From SURF-28 sp034521465 (lineage in GTDB: Bacteria > Bacteroidota > Ignavibacteria > Ignavibacteriales > Melioribacteraceae): 64,000 bases of DNA. The DNA is taken from the NCBI GenBank assembly GCA_034521465.1, contig JAXHMN010000025.1, positions 1 through 64,000 on the forward strand. The letters are read 5' to 3'. The position numbers and the translations under genes are program-made. Below are positions 20,637-31,154 of this stretch, one piece after another. The notes beneath the pieces were generated by a model. The model saw only the letters and a program-made list of their open reading frames with translations. It made no database searches and was not told where the DNA came from. Numbering within the stretch: position 1 is the stretch's first letter; each line of letters opens with the position of its first letter.

Positions 20637-23600
20637 ATGAGATCTTTACTCTGGATTTTTATGCTCACAATCACAGTTGCTGCATCAAACACTTTCTTTA
20701 CAACAGACCCAGCTCCATCACCCGACGGATCAAAAATTGCATTCAGTTACGAAAATGACATTTGGATTGTCGGTTCATCCGGCGGACAAGCATACCGCTT
20801 GACCGGCATGGAAGGAAAAGAATCCGAGCCGGCTTATTCACCCGACGGAAAGTGGATTGCCTTCACCGGAAGACAAGACGGCAACCCTAACATTTATTTA
20901 ATGCCTGCCGAAGGTGGTGAAATTCGTCAATTAACTTTTCATGATGATAATGACTATGTTGAATCTTGGTCTTGGGATTCAAAATTCATTTACTTTTCTT
21001 CCCGCTACAATTATAAAACAACTTTTAAAGTTTCAATTGATGGCGGCACGCCGAGAAAGATTGTTTGAACATTATTTTAATTGGCCTCACAATTTAGTTG
21101 AGGACCCAAATGAAAACGCTGTTTACTTCAACACTTCTTGGGAAAGTTACATGATTCCCAATGCGTAAACGCTATGTCGGGTCATTTAATCCCGATTTAC
21201 AATATTATAATTTTGATACGGGCGAATATAAAAAGCTAACAACTTTTGAAGGGAAAGATTTAGGACCAACAATAGATAAAAGGGGCAATCTTTATTTCGC
21301 TTCAGTTGAGTTTAATAACGAGTATAATCTTTACAAATTCGAAAATGACAATAAAGTTAGGTTGACTGATTTTAACCGTTCGATTAAAAACCCAAAAGTA
21401 AGCGCTGATGGAAATTTGGTGGTATTCGAAAAAGATTATCAAATTTATAAATACGATGTAGAGAGCGGTGAGACATCATTAGTTGATATTTCACTTTTCA
21501 CAAACAACACACTTTCACTTGAACAAGATTACAACACCAACGGTAAAGTATCTGCATTCGATATTTCACCCGATAACAAAAAGATTGCTTTTGTATCACG
21601 GGGAGAATTATTTGTATCCGATATCGAAGGAAAGTTTGTAAAGCATATTGAAACTGATCCAACTGAAAGAGTTTTGGAAATTAATTGGCTTTCCGATAAT
21701 GAAACAATTCTTTTACTCAAACAACAAAAGGTTGGGCTAATTTATTTACAATAAAAGCCGATGGTTCCGGAAAACCAAAACAACACACAGACTCAGAGGC
21801 AACAACACAGGCAGTAACATTAAACAGAGATAGAACAAAAGCTCTTTATTTCAATGGTTCGGAGGGGTTATACATTTTAGATTGCGAAAATTTTGCCAGC
21901 GAAAGAATTGCACAAGATGAGTTTTGGGCAATATACCCGACACCGGCTTACTTTTCACCGGACGATAAGTTTGTTGTTTATTCTGCCTACAGAAATTTTG
22001 AAGAGGACATTCTTATTTATGATATCGAAAACAAAACTTCAAAAGAGTTAACAAAAACCGGAGTTAATGAAACAAATCCATATTGGTCACCGGATGGCAA
22101 ATACATTTATTTCACAACGGACAGATACAATCCAACTTATCCAAGTGGTTTTAAGGATTCAGAAATTTTTAGAATTGCGCTCCAAGATTTGGATGAGGAA
22201 TATAAGTCCGAAGAGTTTGAAAAACTTTTCACCGAAGAGGAAAAAGATTCCAGCAAACCTGTTGTTCAAATTGATTATGAAAACATTGAAGATCGATGGG
22301 AAGAAATAGCGACTCATCCCCAAAATCAATACGGTACTTATGTGATACAAGATGATAATAAAACATATGTTTTCTACACATCAAACCATGATAACGAAGG
22401 TTCTAATTTGTGGGTTACAATTTTAGAACCGTTCGAAAAACCGGAACCCAATAAGATAGAAGACGCTAAGGGAAACAGCTTTGATATCAAAGAAGTCGAT
22501 GGTAAACGTTACGTTTTAATGGGATCGGACATTTACAAACTTGATATATCCGCAAACAAAGTCGATAAAATTTCGATCAGCTCAGACTTTACTCGAAACT
22601 TACAATCAGATTTCACTCAAATGTTTTTTGAAGCATGGGCAAAATTAGCGGAAAACTTTTACGATGAATCCTTCCACGGCATCGATTGGTTGGAGACAAG
22701 AAAGTATTACGAAAAGTTTCTTCCTTTCGTTAAATCAAGAGACAACTTACGAACTATTTACGATGATTTACTCGGAGAACTAAATTCATCGCATCTTGGA
22801 TTTTATACCAGCGGCAAAGAAGAAGAAACTTTCTACGAAAACAAATCGATAAGCACCGGAATAATATTCGAAAGTGATTCAACCATTTACAGTTGAGAGA
22901 GTTGTTAAAAACTCTCCGGCTTCAAAAGGCGACAAAGGAATTAAAGCCGGTGATGAATTAATTGCTGCAAACGGAATTGAAGTAGATGCAAAGAGAAATC
23001 GAGAAAGCTATTTTATTTCGCCATTATCTAAAGATGAAATTGAATTAAAATTTAACCGCAGTGGTGATGAGTATTCAATCAAACTAAAACCGATTAGCAG
23101 TAATGCATTTGAAACGCTGCTTTACGATGAATGGATGGACAGAAATCAAAAAATAGTTGATGAAAAAAGCGACAAACGAATTGCATACATTCACATGAAA
23201 AATATGGGGCAAGGCGAACTTAACCGCTTCAAAAAAGAAATTGCAAACGAATGGCATTATCGCGATGCACTAATTTTTGATTTACGATATAACCGCGGCG
23301 GCAACGTGCATGATGAAGTTATTCAAATCCTAAGTCAAAGATCTTACTTACAATGGAAGTACCGAAACGGAGAACTAACTCCGCAGCCAAATTTTGCTCC
23401 ATCAGATAAGCCCATAGTTTTATTAATAAACGAACAGTCCTTGAGCGATGCGGAAATGACCGCTGAAGGATTTAAAGCGCTGGAACTCGGTAAAATTATT
23501 GGTAATGAAACATACCGATGGATAATTTTTACAAGTGGTACAAGTTTGCTGGACGGAACATATTTCCGACTTCCCTCTTGGGGCTGTTATACCCTTGATG

Positions 23601-23728
23601 GTGAAAATATTGAGCAAGTCGGAGTTGCACCGGATATTTTCATTATTAACACATTCAAAGATAGACTCGAGAATAATGATCCGCAGCTTGATAAAGCAAT
23701 CGAAGAAATTATGAATGAGTTGAAATAA
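20637..23728 (+). CDS. Tricorn-like S41 protease with N-terminal beta-propeller and PDZ domain
   Basis: About 1,030 codons across five frame segments. A signal peptide (MRSLLWIFMLTITVAAS) is followed by WD40-like/TolB-type blades (PSPDGSKIAFSYENDIWIV, YSPDGKWIAFTG, YFSPDDKFVVYSA), a helical tricorn core (AWAKLAENFYDESFHGIDW), a PDZ domain (SPASKGDKGIKAGDELIAANG) and an S41 catalytic domain with the nucleophile in SLSDAEMTAEG (Ser codon 23444-23446) and LPSWGCYTLDG near the C-terminus. This is the bacterial tricorn-core architecture, probably a periplasmic peptide-degrading enzyme. The frame changes near 21065, 21165, 21740 and 22885 while domain similarity is unbroken, so errors are likely. 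A strong terminator follows. Confidence 0.9.
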
Positions 23729-23740
23729 TTCCTTAATAAA

Positions 23741-23772
23741 AAGAATCCATCTTTCGAAAAAGATGGATTCTT
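23741..23772 (+). terminator. Strong hairpin terminator after the tricorn-like gene
   Basis: A perfect 14-bp stem AAGAATCCATCTTT / AAAGATGGATTCTT closes on a CGAA tetraloop, begins 12 bp after the stop codon and runs into TTTACTTATC. Confidence 0.85.
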
Positions 23773-23811
23773 TACTTATCTTCTAACAAACAAATTAAAT
23801 TCTATCTGTAT

Positions 23812-24837
23812 ATGACCCTACTATTCGTATATCTCTTTATAGCAATTTCCTTTTCATTTCTTTGCTCCATGCTGGAAGCAATTATTTTGAGTACAACGCC
23901 AACTTTTGTTGAAATAAAAAATGAAGAGAAAAAGGAGTACTCAAAAAAGTTAAAGCACTTAAAAGAGAACATCGATAAGCCGTTAGCCGCAATTTTAACT
24001 CTTAATACATTTGCACACACTGTTGGCGCTGCTGGTGTTGGCGCACAAGCTCAAATAGTTTGGGGAAATGAATACCTGTCTGTTGTTTCAATTGTGTTGA
24101 CTCTGTTAATTTTATTCCTCTCTGAAATTATTCCCAAAACTCTTGGAGCAACATATTGGCAGCAACTTGTGCCTTACGCAACTTACTTGTTAATCTGGAT
24201 GATATATACCCTATATCCTTTTGTGGTTGTCAGCCAGTTATTGACAAAAATTACAGGTAAACGAGAAGGAGAAAGAGTTTTTACAAGAAGTGACTTTAGA
24301 GCATTAACAAAAATCGGGAGTAAAACAGGCGTATTCAATAAAGACGAATCTCATATTTTAGAAAGCTTCGTAAAATTTAACAGAGTTGTTGCCAAAAATA
24401 TTATGACCCCCCGTACCGTTGTTAAGTCCGTTAGTGAAAATTTAACGGCAAAAGAGTTTTATGAGAACAACAAAGATATTACGTTTTCAAGAATTCCAAT
24501 CTTTAAAAATGATCCGGACAATGTAACAGGTTTTATTTTAAAAGATGAAGTTTTTATAGATGTGATAGAGAAAAATCTCGATAAACAACTGAGCGCACAC
24601 AAAAGAGAAATTCCGATATTTTTTGAGAATTACCCGGTTCATAAATTGTTTAGAGATATGATAGAAAGCGGTTATCAAATTGTTTTAATAATAGACGAGT
24701 ACGGTGGAATGGAAGGTATCGTCACAATGGAAGATATTTTAGAAACATTAACCGGATTTGAAATTGTAGACGAAACCGATGAGTATAAAGATTTACAAAT
24801 TCTCGCTAAAAAGGTTTGGCACGACAGGGATAGATAA
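23812..24837 (+). CDS. CNNM/CorC-like transporter (DUF21 plus CBS pair)
   Basis: 341 residues. The N-terminal membrane domain is of the DUF21/CNNM type (SMLEAIILSTTPTFVE, NTFAHTVGAAGVGAQA, FLSEIIPKTLGATYW), with three to four helices. Two CBS domains follow: IMTPRTVVKSV...FSRIPIF, and YQIVLIIDEYGGMEGIVTMEDILETLTG. This corresponds to the hemolysin-C/CorC/YfjD group associated with magnesium or cobalt efflux and homeostasis. The usual C-terminal CorC_HlyC transporter-associated domain is absent, so this is a short form. No strong ribosome site precedes the ATG, which lies 40 bp after the upstream terminator. Confidence 0.85.
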   Translation: MTLLFVYLFIAISFSFLCSMLEAIILSTTPTFVEIKNEEKKEYSKKLKHLKENIDKPLAAILTLNTFAHTVGAAGVGAQAQIVWGNEYLSVVSIVLTLLILFLSEIIPKTLGATYWQQLVPYATYLLIWMIYTLYPFVVVSQLLTKITGKREGERVFTRSDFRALTKIGSKTGVFNKDESHILESFVKFNRVVAKNIMTPRTVVKSVSENLTAKEFYENNKDITFSRIPIFKNDPDNVTGFILKDEVFIDVIEKNLDKQLSAHKREIPIFFENYPVHKLFRDMIESGYQIVLIIDEYGGMEGIVTMEDILETLTGFEIVDETDEYKDLQILAKKVWHDRDR

Positions 24838-25327
24838 AAGAATTAGCGCTGTGTTTTTTAGCTAGCTATATATTAAAAGAAATTCTATTCAATTCTCAAA
24901 TCAAGATTCATTCACTATTTTGTTTCATCAATCAGTTTAGAAAGAACTTGATAATTTAGGACATTTATGCAGTGTGATTGCAAATTTGTCCAAAGATATA
25001 ATGATTTCGCGCAAATTAAAGAACAAATTAATATCATCACTGCAAACCTTCCATGTAGTTGCAGAGTGTGTTGCGCAGACTAATACAGCTTCAGAGTGCG
25101 TCACGGACCCGCGTCCGAGGCGGGCAAGGTATGCCGTGACGAAGACAACTCTGTAACTTCAATAAACGAGCTTCCTCAGTCGAGGTATGGACCTCGACTG
25201 CCGAGTATCAACGACTTATGCAGACACACTCTGAAGTAGACGGCAATAATGCAACTTATGAACATACTCCAAAGGGAATGGTCTTATCATTGACGAGGCA
25301 CAAAAAGTACCATGGAAAGATATATCT
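24838..25327. other. Gene-free 490-bp region containing nested palindromes
   Basis: It separates the CNNM-type gene from alaS (convergent). I see no credible gene: the only open frame (24974-25156) runs through the palindromic block and has no ribosome site or recognisable product. The organised structure is described at 25062-25233. Confidence 0.5.
25062..25233. repeat. Nested inverted-repeat element (~172 bp)
   Basis: The outer arms CAGAGTGTGT (25062-25071) and ACACACTCTG (25224-25233) are exact reverse complements. Inside are CGTCACGG (25099-25106)/CCGTGACG (25134-25141), which itself encloses CCCGC/GCGGG (25108-25112/25120-25124), and then a perfect 10-bp stem CAGTCGAGGT/ACCTCGACTG (25177-25186/25191-25200) with an ATGG loop. 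A near-direct copy of the left arm (CAGAGTGCGT) sits at 25092. It could be a miniature mobile element or a folded RNA. No terminal duplication was confirmed. Confidence 0.6.
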
Positions 25328-27928
25328 TTAATTCGATAGTAGTGATTTCACGATCTCACCAAACTGATCCAACGCTTCATCAATTTTATCAACATCTTTG
25401 CCGCCGGCTGTTGCCATATGCGGCCTGCCGCCTCCGCCACCGCCGACAAGTTTAGCAACTTGACCGACGATTTTGCCTGCCATGACTTTTTTATCTTTCA
25501 CTAAATCATCTGTAACGACACAGACCATCTGAACTTTATCTTCAACTTGTGCGATTAATAATCCCACACCGGATTTCATTTTATTGCGAAGTTCATCGCC
25601 CATAGATTTTAACTCATCCATTCCGGTAACTTCAACTTTTCCTTTGTAAAGACTTATTCCGTTCAACTCTTCCGGATTGGAAATAATATCATCAATTCCA
25701 CCAAGCTTTTCTTCGAGCTGCAGTTTTGCGATTTCCTTTTCAAGTTTTTTCTTTTCCTCAAGAAGTTCGTTTATTCTATCTTCTGATTTCTGTAGTCTGC
25801 CTTCTTGTTTTCTTATATACTCTTCAACCCCTTTGCCCGTTACAGCTTCAATTCTTCTTACTCCGCTTGCAATTGAAGACTCGCTGATAATTTTGAATAA
25901 CCCAATCTGGGAAGAATTATGTACGTGTGTACCGCCGCAAAATTCCATCGTGTAATCACCGAACTGAACGACGTTTACTTTATCGCCGTACTTATCTCCG
26001 AAGAACATCATCGCGCCCATTTTCTTTGCTTCTTCAAACGGTGTATCACGGTGGTGTTTCATCGGCATGTTTTGTAAAATTTTATCGTTTACAATTTTTT
26101 CTATTTTTTCAAGTTCGTCCGGTTTAACTTTTTCGAAATGTGTAAAGTCAAACCGCAGTCTATCGGTACCAACGTATGAGCCGGATTGCTGAACATGTTT
26201 GCCCAACACTTCTCGTAAAGCTGCATGAAGAAAGTGAGTAGCAGAGTGGTTTCTCATTATGTCCCATCTGCGCGATGAATCAACAACAGCTTTTACTTTT
26301 TGCCCAGGTTTTAACTGAGGCGTATCTTTTACCTCAATTGCATGTATTGTTTTTCCTTCTACCTTCGATAAGCCGACAACTTCAAATTTATTATCATTAA
26401 TTTCGAGATAACCTTCGTCATCAATCTGTCCACCCGCCTCAACATAAAACGGAGATTTATCAAGAATAACCAGCGTATCACCGTTTTGATTACTTATACC
26501 GAGAATTTTCGCTTCGGTTACCATCTCTTCATATCCGGTAAAATCTGTTGGCGAATTTTCTTTAAGTCAAACTGAGACAGATCATTTAATTCAACTTTAT
26601 GAACGCCTTGTTTTTCTTTTGTTGATTTACGGGCACGTTCTTTTTGCTGATTCATCAACTCATTAAATCGTTTCTCGTCAACAGAGAATCCTTTTTCGCG
26701 AGCCATTACCATTGTTAAATCAAGCGGAAAACCGTAAGTGTCATACAATTTGAATGCATCATCCCCGCTGATCTGTTTTTCATTTTTGACGTTTGACTTT
26801 TCACTTATCTCTTCGAATAATTCTATTCCTCTATCAAGAGTTTTATTAAAGCTTTCTTCTTCGGCTTTAATGATCTTCTTCACATTTTCTCTTTGGTCTT
26901 TTATTTCGGTGAAGTAATAACCCATGTTTTCAACGACGGTATCAACCAATTTATAAATGAATGGCTCTTTCAAATTGAGATTTCTTCCGTAACGTGCTGC
27001 TCGTCTTAAAATTCTGCGAAGCACATAACCGCGTCCCTCGTTTCCCGGCGTAGCTCCGTCGGCAATCGCAAATGTTAAAGTGCGAACGTGATCTGCAATT
27101 ACACGCATCGCAATTTGATCTTTTTCATTTTCGTATTTAATGCCGGATAATTTTTCAATCTCGGAAATGATGGGTGTAAAAACATCGGTATCATAGTTAG
27201 AAGATTTTTTTTGCATTACTGCACAAACTCGCTCGAAACCCATTCCGGTATCGACATGTTTTGCCGGAAGTTCGTGAAGTTTGCCTTCTTCATCTCTGTT
27301 ATATTGAATAAATACAAGATTCCAAATTTCAATACATCGCGGATCATCAGCATTCACTAATTTCGGATTGTCCGGATCGTCGGAAACATTAATGTGAATC
27401 TCCGAACAGGGTCCGCACGGACCGGTATCACCCATTTCCCAGAAATTATCTTTTTCATCAAACCGCAAGATGTGATCCGGTTTTATGTCTGTATTCGATT
27501 TCCAAATTTCAAATGCTTCGTCATCTGTTCTGTAAACTGTTGCCCACAATCTTTCTTTAGGAAGTTTCCAAACTTTGGTCAATAATTCCCATGCCCACTT
27601 AATTGCTTCTTCTTTGTGAGTAATCTCCGAACGACCAGTTGCCGAGCATCTCAAAAAATGTGTGGTGGTAAGTATCGTGACCAACTTCTTCTAAATCGTT
27701 ATGCTTACCGCTTACCCGGATACATTTCTGTGTATCAGCTGCGCGATTGTACTCGCGTGAACCACTTCCCAGAAATACATCTTTAAACTGATTCATTCCG
27801 GCATTTATAAAAAGAAGCGTTGGATCCCCGTGCGGGACAACCGGAGCGCTGTCAACAATTCTGTGATCTTTTTCTTTGAAAAAATTTAGAAATGATTCTC
27901 TTATCTCTTTTGAAGTCATGGTTTCCAA
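25328..27928 (-). CDS. alaS: Alanyl-tRNA synthetase
   Basis: About 867 codons, the normal size for AlaRS. The N-terminus (MTSKEIRESFLNFFKEKDH, PTLLFINAGMNQFKDVFLG) is the class II catalytic core, followed by RVIADHVRTLTFAIADG, the editing domain zinc site (HSATHFLHAALRE ... FCGGTHVHNSSQIG) and the C-terminal DHHA1 region (GGGGGGRPHMATAGGKD). The frame breaks near 27622 (a base missing in the SFGDYS(H)KEEAIKW segment) and near 26560 (the KENSPTDFTGYEEM segment). Because AlaRS is essential and single-copy in nearly all bacteria, these breaks are best explained as sequence errors. The ATG at 27922 (METMTSKE, third codon) is an equally likely start. Confidence 0.95.
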
Positions 27929-28018
27929 AATTTTATTTTAAGTAAAGGGCAAATATAACAAATTGTTTCATCGTTCAATAAATGGAGTTATTTTTCAGGT
28001 AAATTTATTAACTTTTAA

Positions 28019-28192
28019 GATATAGGTTACCCACAAATATTTGCTGAGTTTTATTCCGTATATAGCCAACTCGGCACCGGTTTCCCTTTTGAAAATATCA
28101 GCGATATAATTTTAGCCGGTGATGATTTTCTGTGGATGACAACTAACGGTGGAGGAAACACATTTTCCTTCACGCTTCCAATTTCAAAATAA
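28019..28192 (+). pseudogene. Remnant of a histidine-kinase HATPase C-terminus
   Basis: A 57-codon open stretch without a start codon ends in TAA (28190-28192). Its translation keeps the skeleton of a kinase ATPase C-terminus: PQIFAEFYSVYSQLGTG (compare the IFxxFYQVDSxLGTG box) and then GGGNTFSFTLPISK (compare EGxGSTFSFTLPI). The central GLGLxIxKxIVExHGG block is replaced or degraded. No upstream kinase domain is present, because alaS begins about 90 bp away on the other strand. It looks like a leftover from a deleted or displaced gene. Confidence 0.55.
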
Positions 28193-28310
28193 ATCAGTCT
28201 TCTCGTCTTCATTGCTTTTTTACAGACTTAATTATACTTTTGAAGATAATAACAAATCATAAATCGGCGCATCTTTAGAGTAAATACGTAGAGCTATCGG
28301 ATCTGAACTA

Positions 28311-28859
28311 ATGCAAAGAATTTCAAAGTATGATTCGAGAGCTTTGGAAGAATTATACGAGAGATATGCCGACTTACTTTATACCCTCATCAAAAAAATT
28401 GCACCCGACGAACTAACTGCCGAAAGTATTTTAGTAGAAGTCTTTGCAATTATTTGGAAGAATATTGAGAAATTCGATTTTGAGACAGGCAATGTCTATA
28501 CATGGATAGTAACTTTAGCCAGAAATAGAGCAGTCGAATCGCTAAGGAGAAGCCGAGACTCATCCTCCACGCTAGATTTTTATGATGATGAATTCGAGAA
28601 TATGTTTATCATTCCCTACTTAGCAAGAGATATAGATACACTTGATATAAAAACAGCATTCAAAGTAAAAGATAAAGTTGAAAAAGCACTCTCAAAACTA
28701 ACAGATGCACAAAAGTACGTTATTCATCTCGCTTATTACGATGCTTACACGTTGGATGAAATTGCCGATAAACTTAATATCCCGGTAGAAACCGTTCGCA
28801 CAAAAATTTTAACTGCAATGCACAGCTTAAGAGATAATTTATTACAGGGGCAATCATAA
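28311..28859 (+). CDS. ECF-type RNA polymerase sigma factor
   Basis: 182 residues with sigma-70 region 2 (ALEELYERYADLLYTLIKKI ... VFAIIWKNIEKFD, VYTWIVTLARNRAVESLRR) and region 4 (LSKLTDAQKYVIHLAYYDAYTLDEIADKLNIPVETVRTK). The family resembles SigK/SigL-like ECF factors that pair with RskA-type anti-sigma proteins. Its stop codon overlaps the start of the next gene (TAATG, 28857-28861), so the two are translationally coupled and the downstream product is very probably its anti-sigma factor. The target regulon cannot be seen here. The frame is intact. Confidence 0.93.
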   Translation: MQRISKYDSRALEELYERYADLLYTLIKKIAPDELTAESILVEVFAIIWKNIEKFDFETGNVYTWIVTLARNRAVESLRRSRDSSSTLDFYDDEFENMFIIPYLARDIDTLDIKTAFKVKDKVEKALSKLTDAQKYVIHLAYYDAYTLDEIADKLNIPVETVRTKILTAMHSLRDNLLQGQS

Positions 28860-29950
28860 TGGCATCAAATGCTATACACGAAATGATTGCAGCTTGCTCA
28901 GCCGGATGTATGGATAAGAAGAATTATCAAAATTTCCGGGAGTATATCGAAACCGGCGGCGATATACCGGTTCGGGAATTGGGCGAATTACAAAACGTTA
29001 TTGCATTGCTGCCGATAATTTTAGAATTAGAAAAACCGAGTCCGGAGATAAAAGATAAAGTCGCAAAAAAATTAATTAGTCTTCAGGACGAAATAAAAGA
29101 AAAGATAAAAACAACAAAACAGCACACTGCCGCAACCAGAGCCCAGGAAAGAGAAAAAACCGAAGCAGAACAAAAATTTAGAACAGAATCAAGCGAACCA
29201 CCTAGAGAGAAAACAAGATTAGCCGAACCCGAAGAGGAAGTTCCGAGGGAAACAAGTTTTGAAACAATACCCCCTCCGCCACAAGCAGAAACTCGAGGGA
29301 CTGAATTTTATGAATCTATAAAACCACATAGCCAACCGGCTCCACCAACTCAACAATACGAATTGCCGCCGCGTACCAAGAAAGATGTGGATGCATACCA
29401 AAACAAGGTGCCTGTGGTTGTATGGATTGTAATTGCACTTGTTTTCTTAATACTTTCCACAGGGCTATTGATTGTTAACTTTTCCGGGCACGATTATAGT
29501 CAAGAAATCACTGCATTAGAACAACGTGTCGATCAACTTCAGCAAGAAGTAAATTCTACGCAGGATTTTATCGATAAGAATGAAGAATTAATTCAGTTCA
29601 TGAACTATGAAGACATTAATGTGGTTACACTTTCTCCTATCGACGAAACAACCGGCAGCACTGGTAAATTGATGCTCTCATTTACACACCGGGAAGCTCT
29701 GCTTGAATTAAAAGGGATGCCGAGCTTGGGAGCAGACCAAGCATTTCAAGTTTGGCTGATAAGCGACGGACGCTCTTATTCGTTAGGAAGTTATGTTCCT
29801 TCCTATGTGCAAAAATACATCCCAATTGATAATATACCGTATGTACCGCGAAACGAAATTGAACTGGTGCGTGTTACCATTGAACCGTTAACCGGTTCGG
29901 ACATACCGCAAGGACCTGCTGTTTTATTCGGAACCGTAAACGGCAGTTAA
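28859..29950 (+). CDS. RskA-like anti-sigma factor
   Basis: 363 residues. An N-terminal cytoplasmic part (MIAACSAGCMDKKNYQNFREYI; residues 1-80) probably binds the sigma factor. It carries two cysteines but not a clear zinc-binding ZAS motif. A long charged and proline-rich linker (residues ~85-175) leads to one transmembrane helix (VVWIVIALVFLILSTGLLIV), a short coiled coil (EQRVDQLQQEVNSTQ) and an RskA-type extracytoplasmic domain (LLELKGMPSLGADQAFQVWLI, GPAVLFGTVNG). The signal would be sensed outside and relayed by regulated proteolysis, as known for the family. Its 3' end overlaps the converging gene by 4 bp. Confidence 0.88.
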   Translation: MASNAIHEMIAACSAGCMDKKNYQNFREYIETGGDIPVRELGELQNVIALLPIILELEKPSPEIKDKVAKKLISLQDEIKEKIKTTKQHTAATRAQEREKTEAEQKFRTESSEPPREKTRLAEPEEEVPRETSFETIPPPPQAETRGTEFYESIKPHSQPAPPTQQYELPPRTKKDVDAYQNKVPVVVWIVIALVFLILSTGLLIVNFSGHDYSQEITALEQRVDQLQQEVNSTQDFIDKNEELIQFMNYEDINVVTLSPIDETTGSTGKLMLSFTHREALLELKGMPSLGADQAFQVWLISDGRSYSLGSYVPSYVQKYIPIDNIPYVPRNEIELVRVTIEPLTGSDIPQGPAVLFGTVNGS

Positions 29951-30453
29951 ATTCTTTTTGACTTACCAGCAACCAATAATATTCCAAAGACAATTAAGAA
30001 CACAGGCCACAAATCAAAAAGTATAAGCGTTATCCTATTTGCGAATTGAATTATTACATTTGATTTGTAAAAAACCGCTGAAGTAAAAGCAAGCACTAGA
30101 AAAAATACAGAAATATATAACGGTGTTTTTTCTAAAGTGTTCTGCAAAAAAATCAACAGAAACCCGGACCCCGTCATAAACAAAATTATGCTCAACACTA
30201 AATAATATTCATTAAGTATCTCATAGTTATTATGAATAAATAAAATGAATCCGGTATTGAATAAAATAGAAATTAGGAGTAGAGAAGAACGTTTTAATTT
30301 ATTTAATGCAGTTAATACACTAAGAAGGCCGAAAAGAAGTAGCGTAAATGCAATCTGGTTCGTATAATCAACATTGAGAATATTGAAAAAACTTAACAGA
30401 GATAACATTCCGTAGAAAAACAAAACACCGCCGACTGCAATATTATTACGCAT
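29947..30453 (-). CDS. Multi-pass membrane protein of unknown function
   Basis: About 168 residues, almost entirely hydrophobic, with five or six predicted helices (GGVLFFYGMLSLLSFF, AFTLLLFGLLSVL, YLVLSIILFMTGSGFLLIFL, VFFLVLAFTSAVF, LWPVFLIVFGILLVAG). I recognise no domain with confidence. Start codon: the ATG at 30453 overlaps the stop of the upstream PspC gene by 8 bp, indicating translational coupling; a start 24 bp further upstream is also possible. Its partnership with a PspC protein suggests an envelope-stress or membrane-organisation role. The last 4 bp overlap the anti-sigma gene on the other strand. Confidence 0.75.
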   Translation of the reverse strand: MRNNIAVGGVLFFYGMLSLLSFFNILNVDYTNQIAFTLLLFGLLSVLTALNKLKRSSLLLISILFNTGFILFIHNNYEILNEYYLVLSIILFMTGSGFLLIFLQNTLEKTPLYISVFFLVLAFTSAVFYKSNVIIQFANRITLILFDLWPVFLIVFGILLVAGKSKRI

Positions 30454-31132
30454 CAACAACCTCGCCGGCATTTTCACTTTGTGTGATCAAACCAAGGAAA
30501 AGATATAATAGAAAAAATAATCCGAGCGTTAAAAATGATAAGAGTACAAACAGAACTCTAACCAAATTAACTTCTGTTTGTAAATAGAGAGCCAAACCAC
30601 TGCAAACTCCAAGCAATCTTCTATTGCCCTGGGGTCTAATAAACTTTTCCGGAGCTTGAATAGGTTTTGGTTCTTTCCTTATCCCTCTAAATAATATCGC
30701 CAATCCTAAAAATGTAATTATACCGGAGATGAAAAGACTGCCCGAAAAATTTATTTGGCTCACGAAATTAAATACGCCGAACGGAGGAAGCCAATAATAA
30801 ACACCAATTCCAATCAGTAGAAAACCAAATGCTCTTTGAGTTAACAGTCTGGTTAAAATATTCTTATCTCGTTGCGAGGGATGCTCCGGGATCAAAACAA
30901 AACTAATTGCATAAGCGATTATTCCCCATCCGCCAAAAATGCCGGTAAGCGCAAACAGAATTCTAAGCAACACCGGGTTTATGTTTAGATACTCGCTTAT
31001 TCCGCCGCAAATTCCGAAAAGAATATAATTATGCGGCGATTTATAAAGCCGTCTTCGAGAAGGAATTAAGTAAGTGTTTTTCTTTTCGGTCCGATTTTCA
31101 TTTTCATCGGGATTTATATTATGGTTATTCAT
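30446..31132 (-). CDS. Tandem PspC-domain membrane protein
   Basis: 228 residues carrying two PspC domains. The first (residues ~28-85) is RRLYKSPHNYILFGICGGIS...YAISFVLIPEHP, and the second (~165-220) is RRLLGVCSGLALYLQ...FFLLYLFLGLIT. Between them lie two more hydrophobic segments. PspC proteins sit in the inner membrane and take part in envelope-stress responses; a doubled domain in one chain is less usual than the single-domain form. It lies 22 bp after the 5-FTHF cyclo-ligase stop and overlaps the next membrane gene, so the three form an apparent operon. No PspA gene is present in this window. Confidence 0.85.
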   Translation of the reverse strand: MNNHNINPDENENRTEKKNTYLIPSRRRLYKSPHNYILFGICGGISEYLNINPVLLRILFALTGIFGGWGIIAYAISFVLIPEHPSQRDKNILTRLLTQRAFGFLLIGIGVYYWLPPFGVFNFVSQINFSGSLFISGIITFLGLAILFRGIRKEPKPIQAPEKFIRPQGNRRLLGVCSGLALYLQTEVNLVRVLFVLLSFLTLGLFFLLYLFLGLITQSENAGEVVDA

Positions 31133-31154
31133 TAGGTAAGTTCAAATTGGAAAA

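Noticed and set aside
24974..25156. Small protein gene
   Set aside because: The open frame runs through the nested palindromes, has no ribosome site and no recognisable product.
25062..25233. tRNA or tmRNA gene
   Set aside because: The stem lengths and lack of a T-loop (GTTCGAATC-like) and CCA end do not fit a tRNA or tmRNA.
27929..28310. T-box leader upstream of alaS
   Set aside because: No T-box sequence or antiterminator is seen, and the group does not normally use T-boxes.
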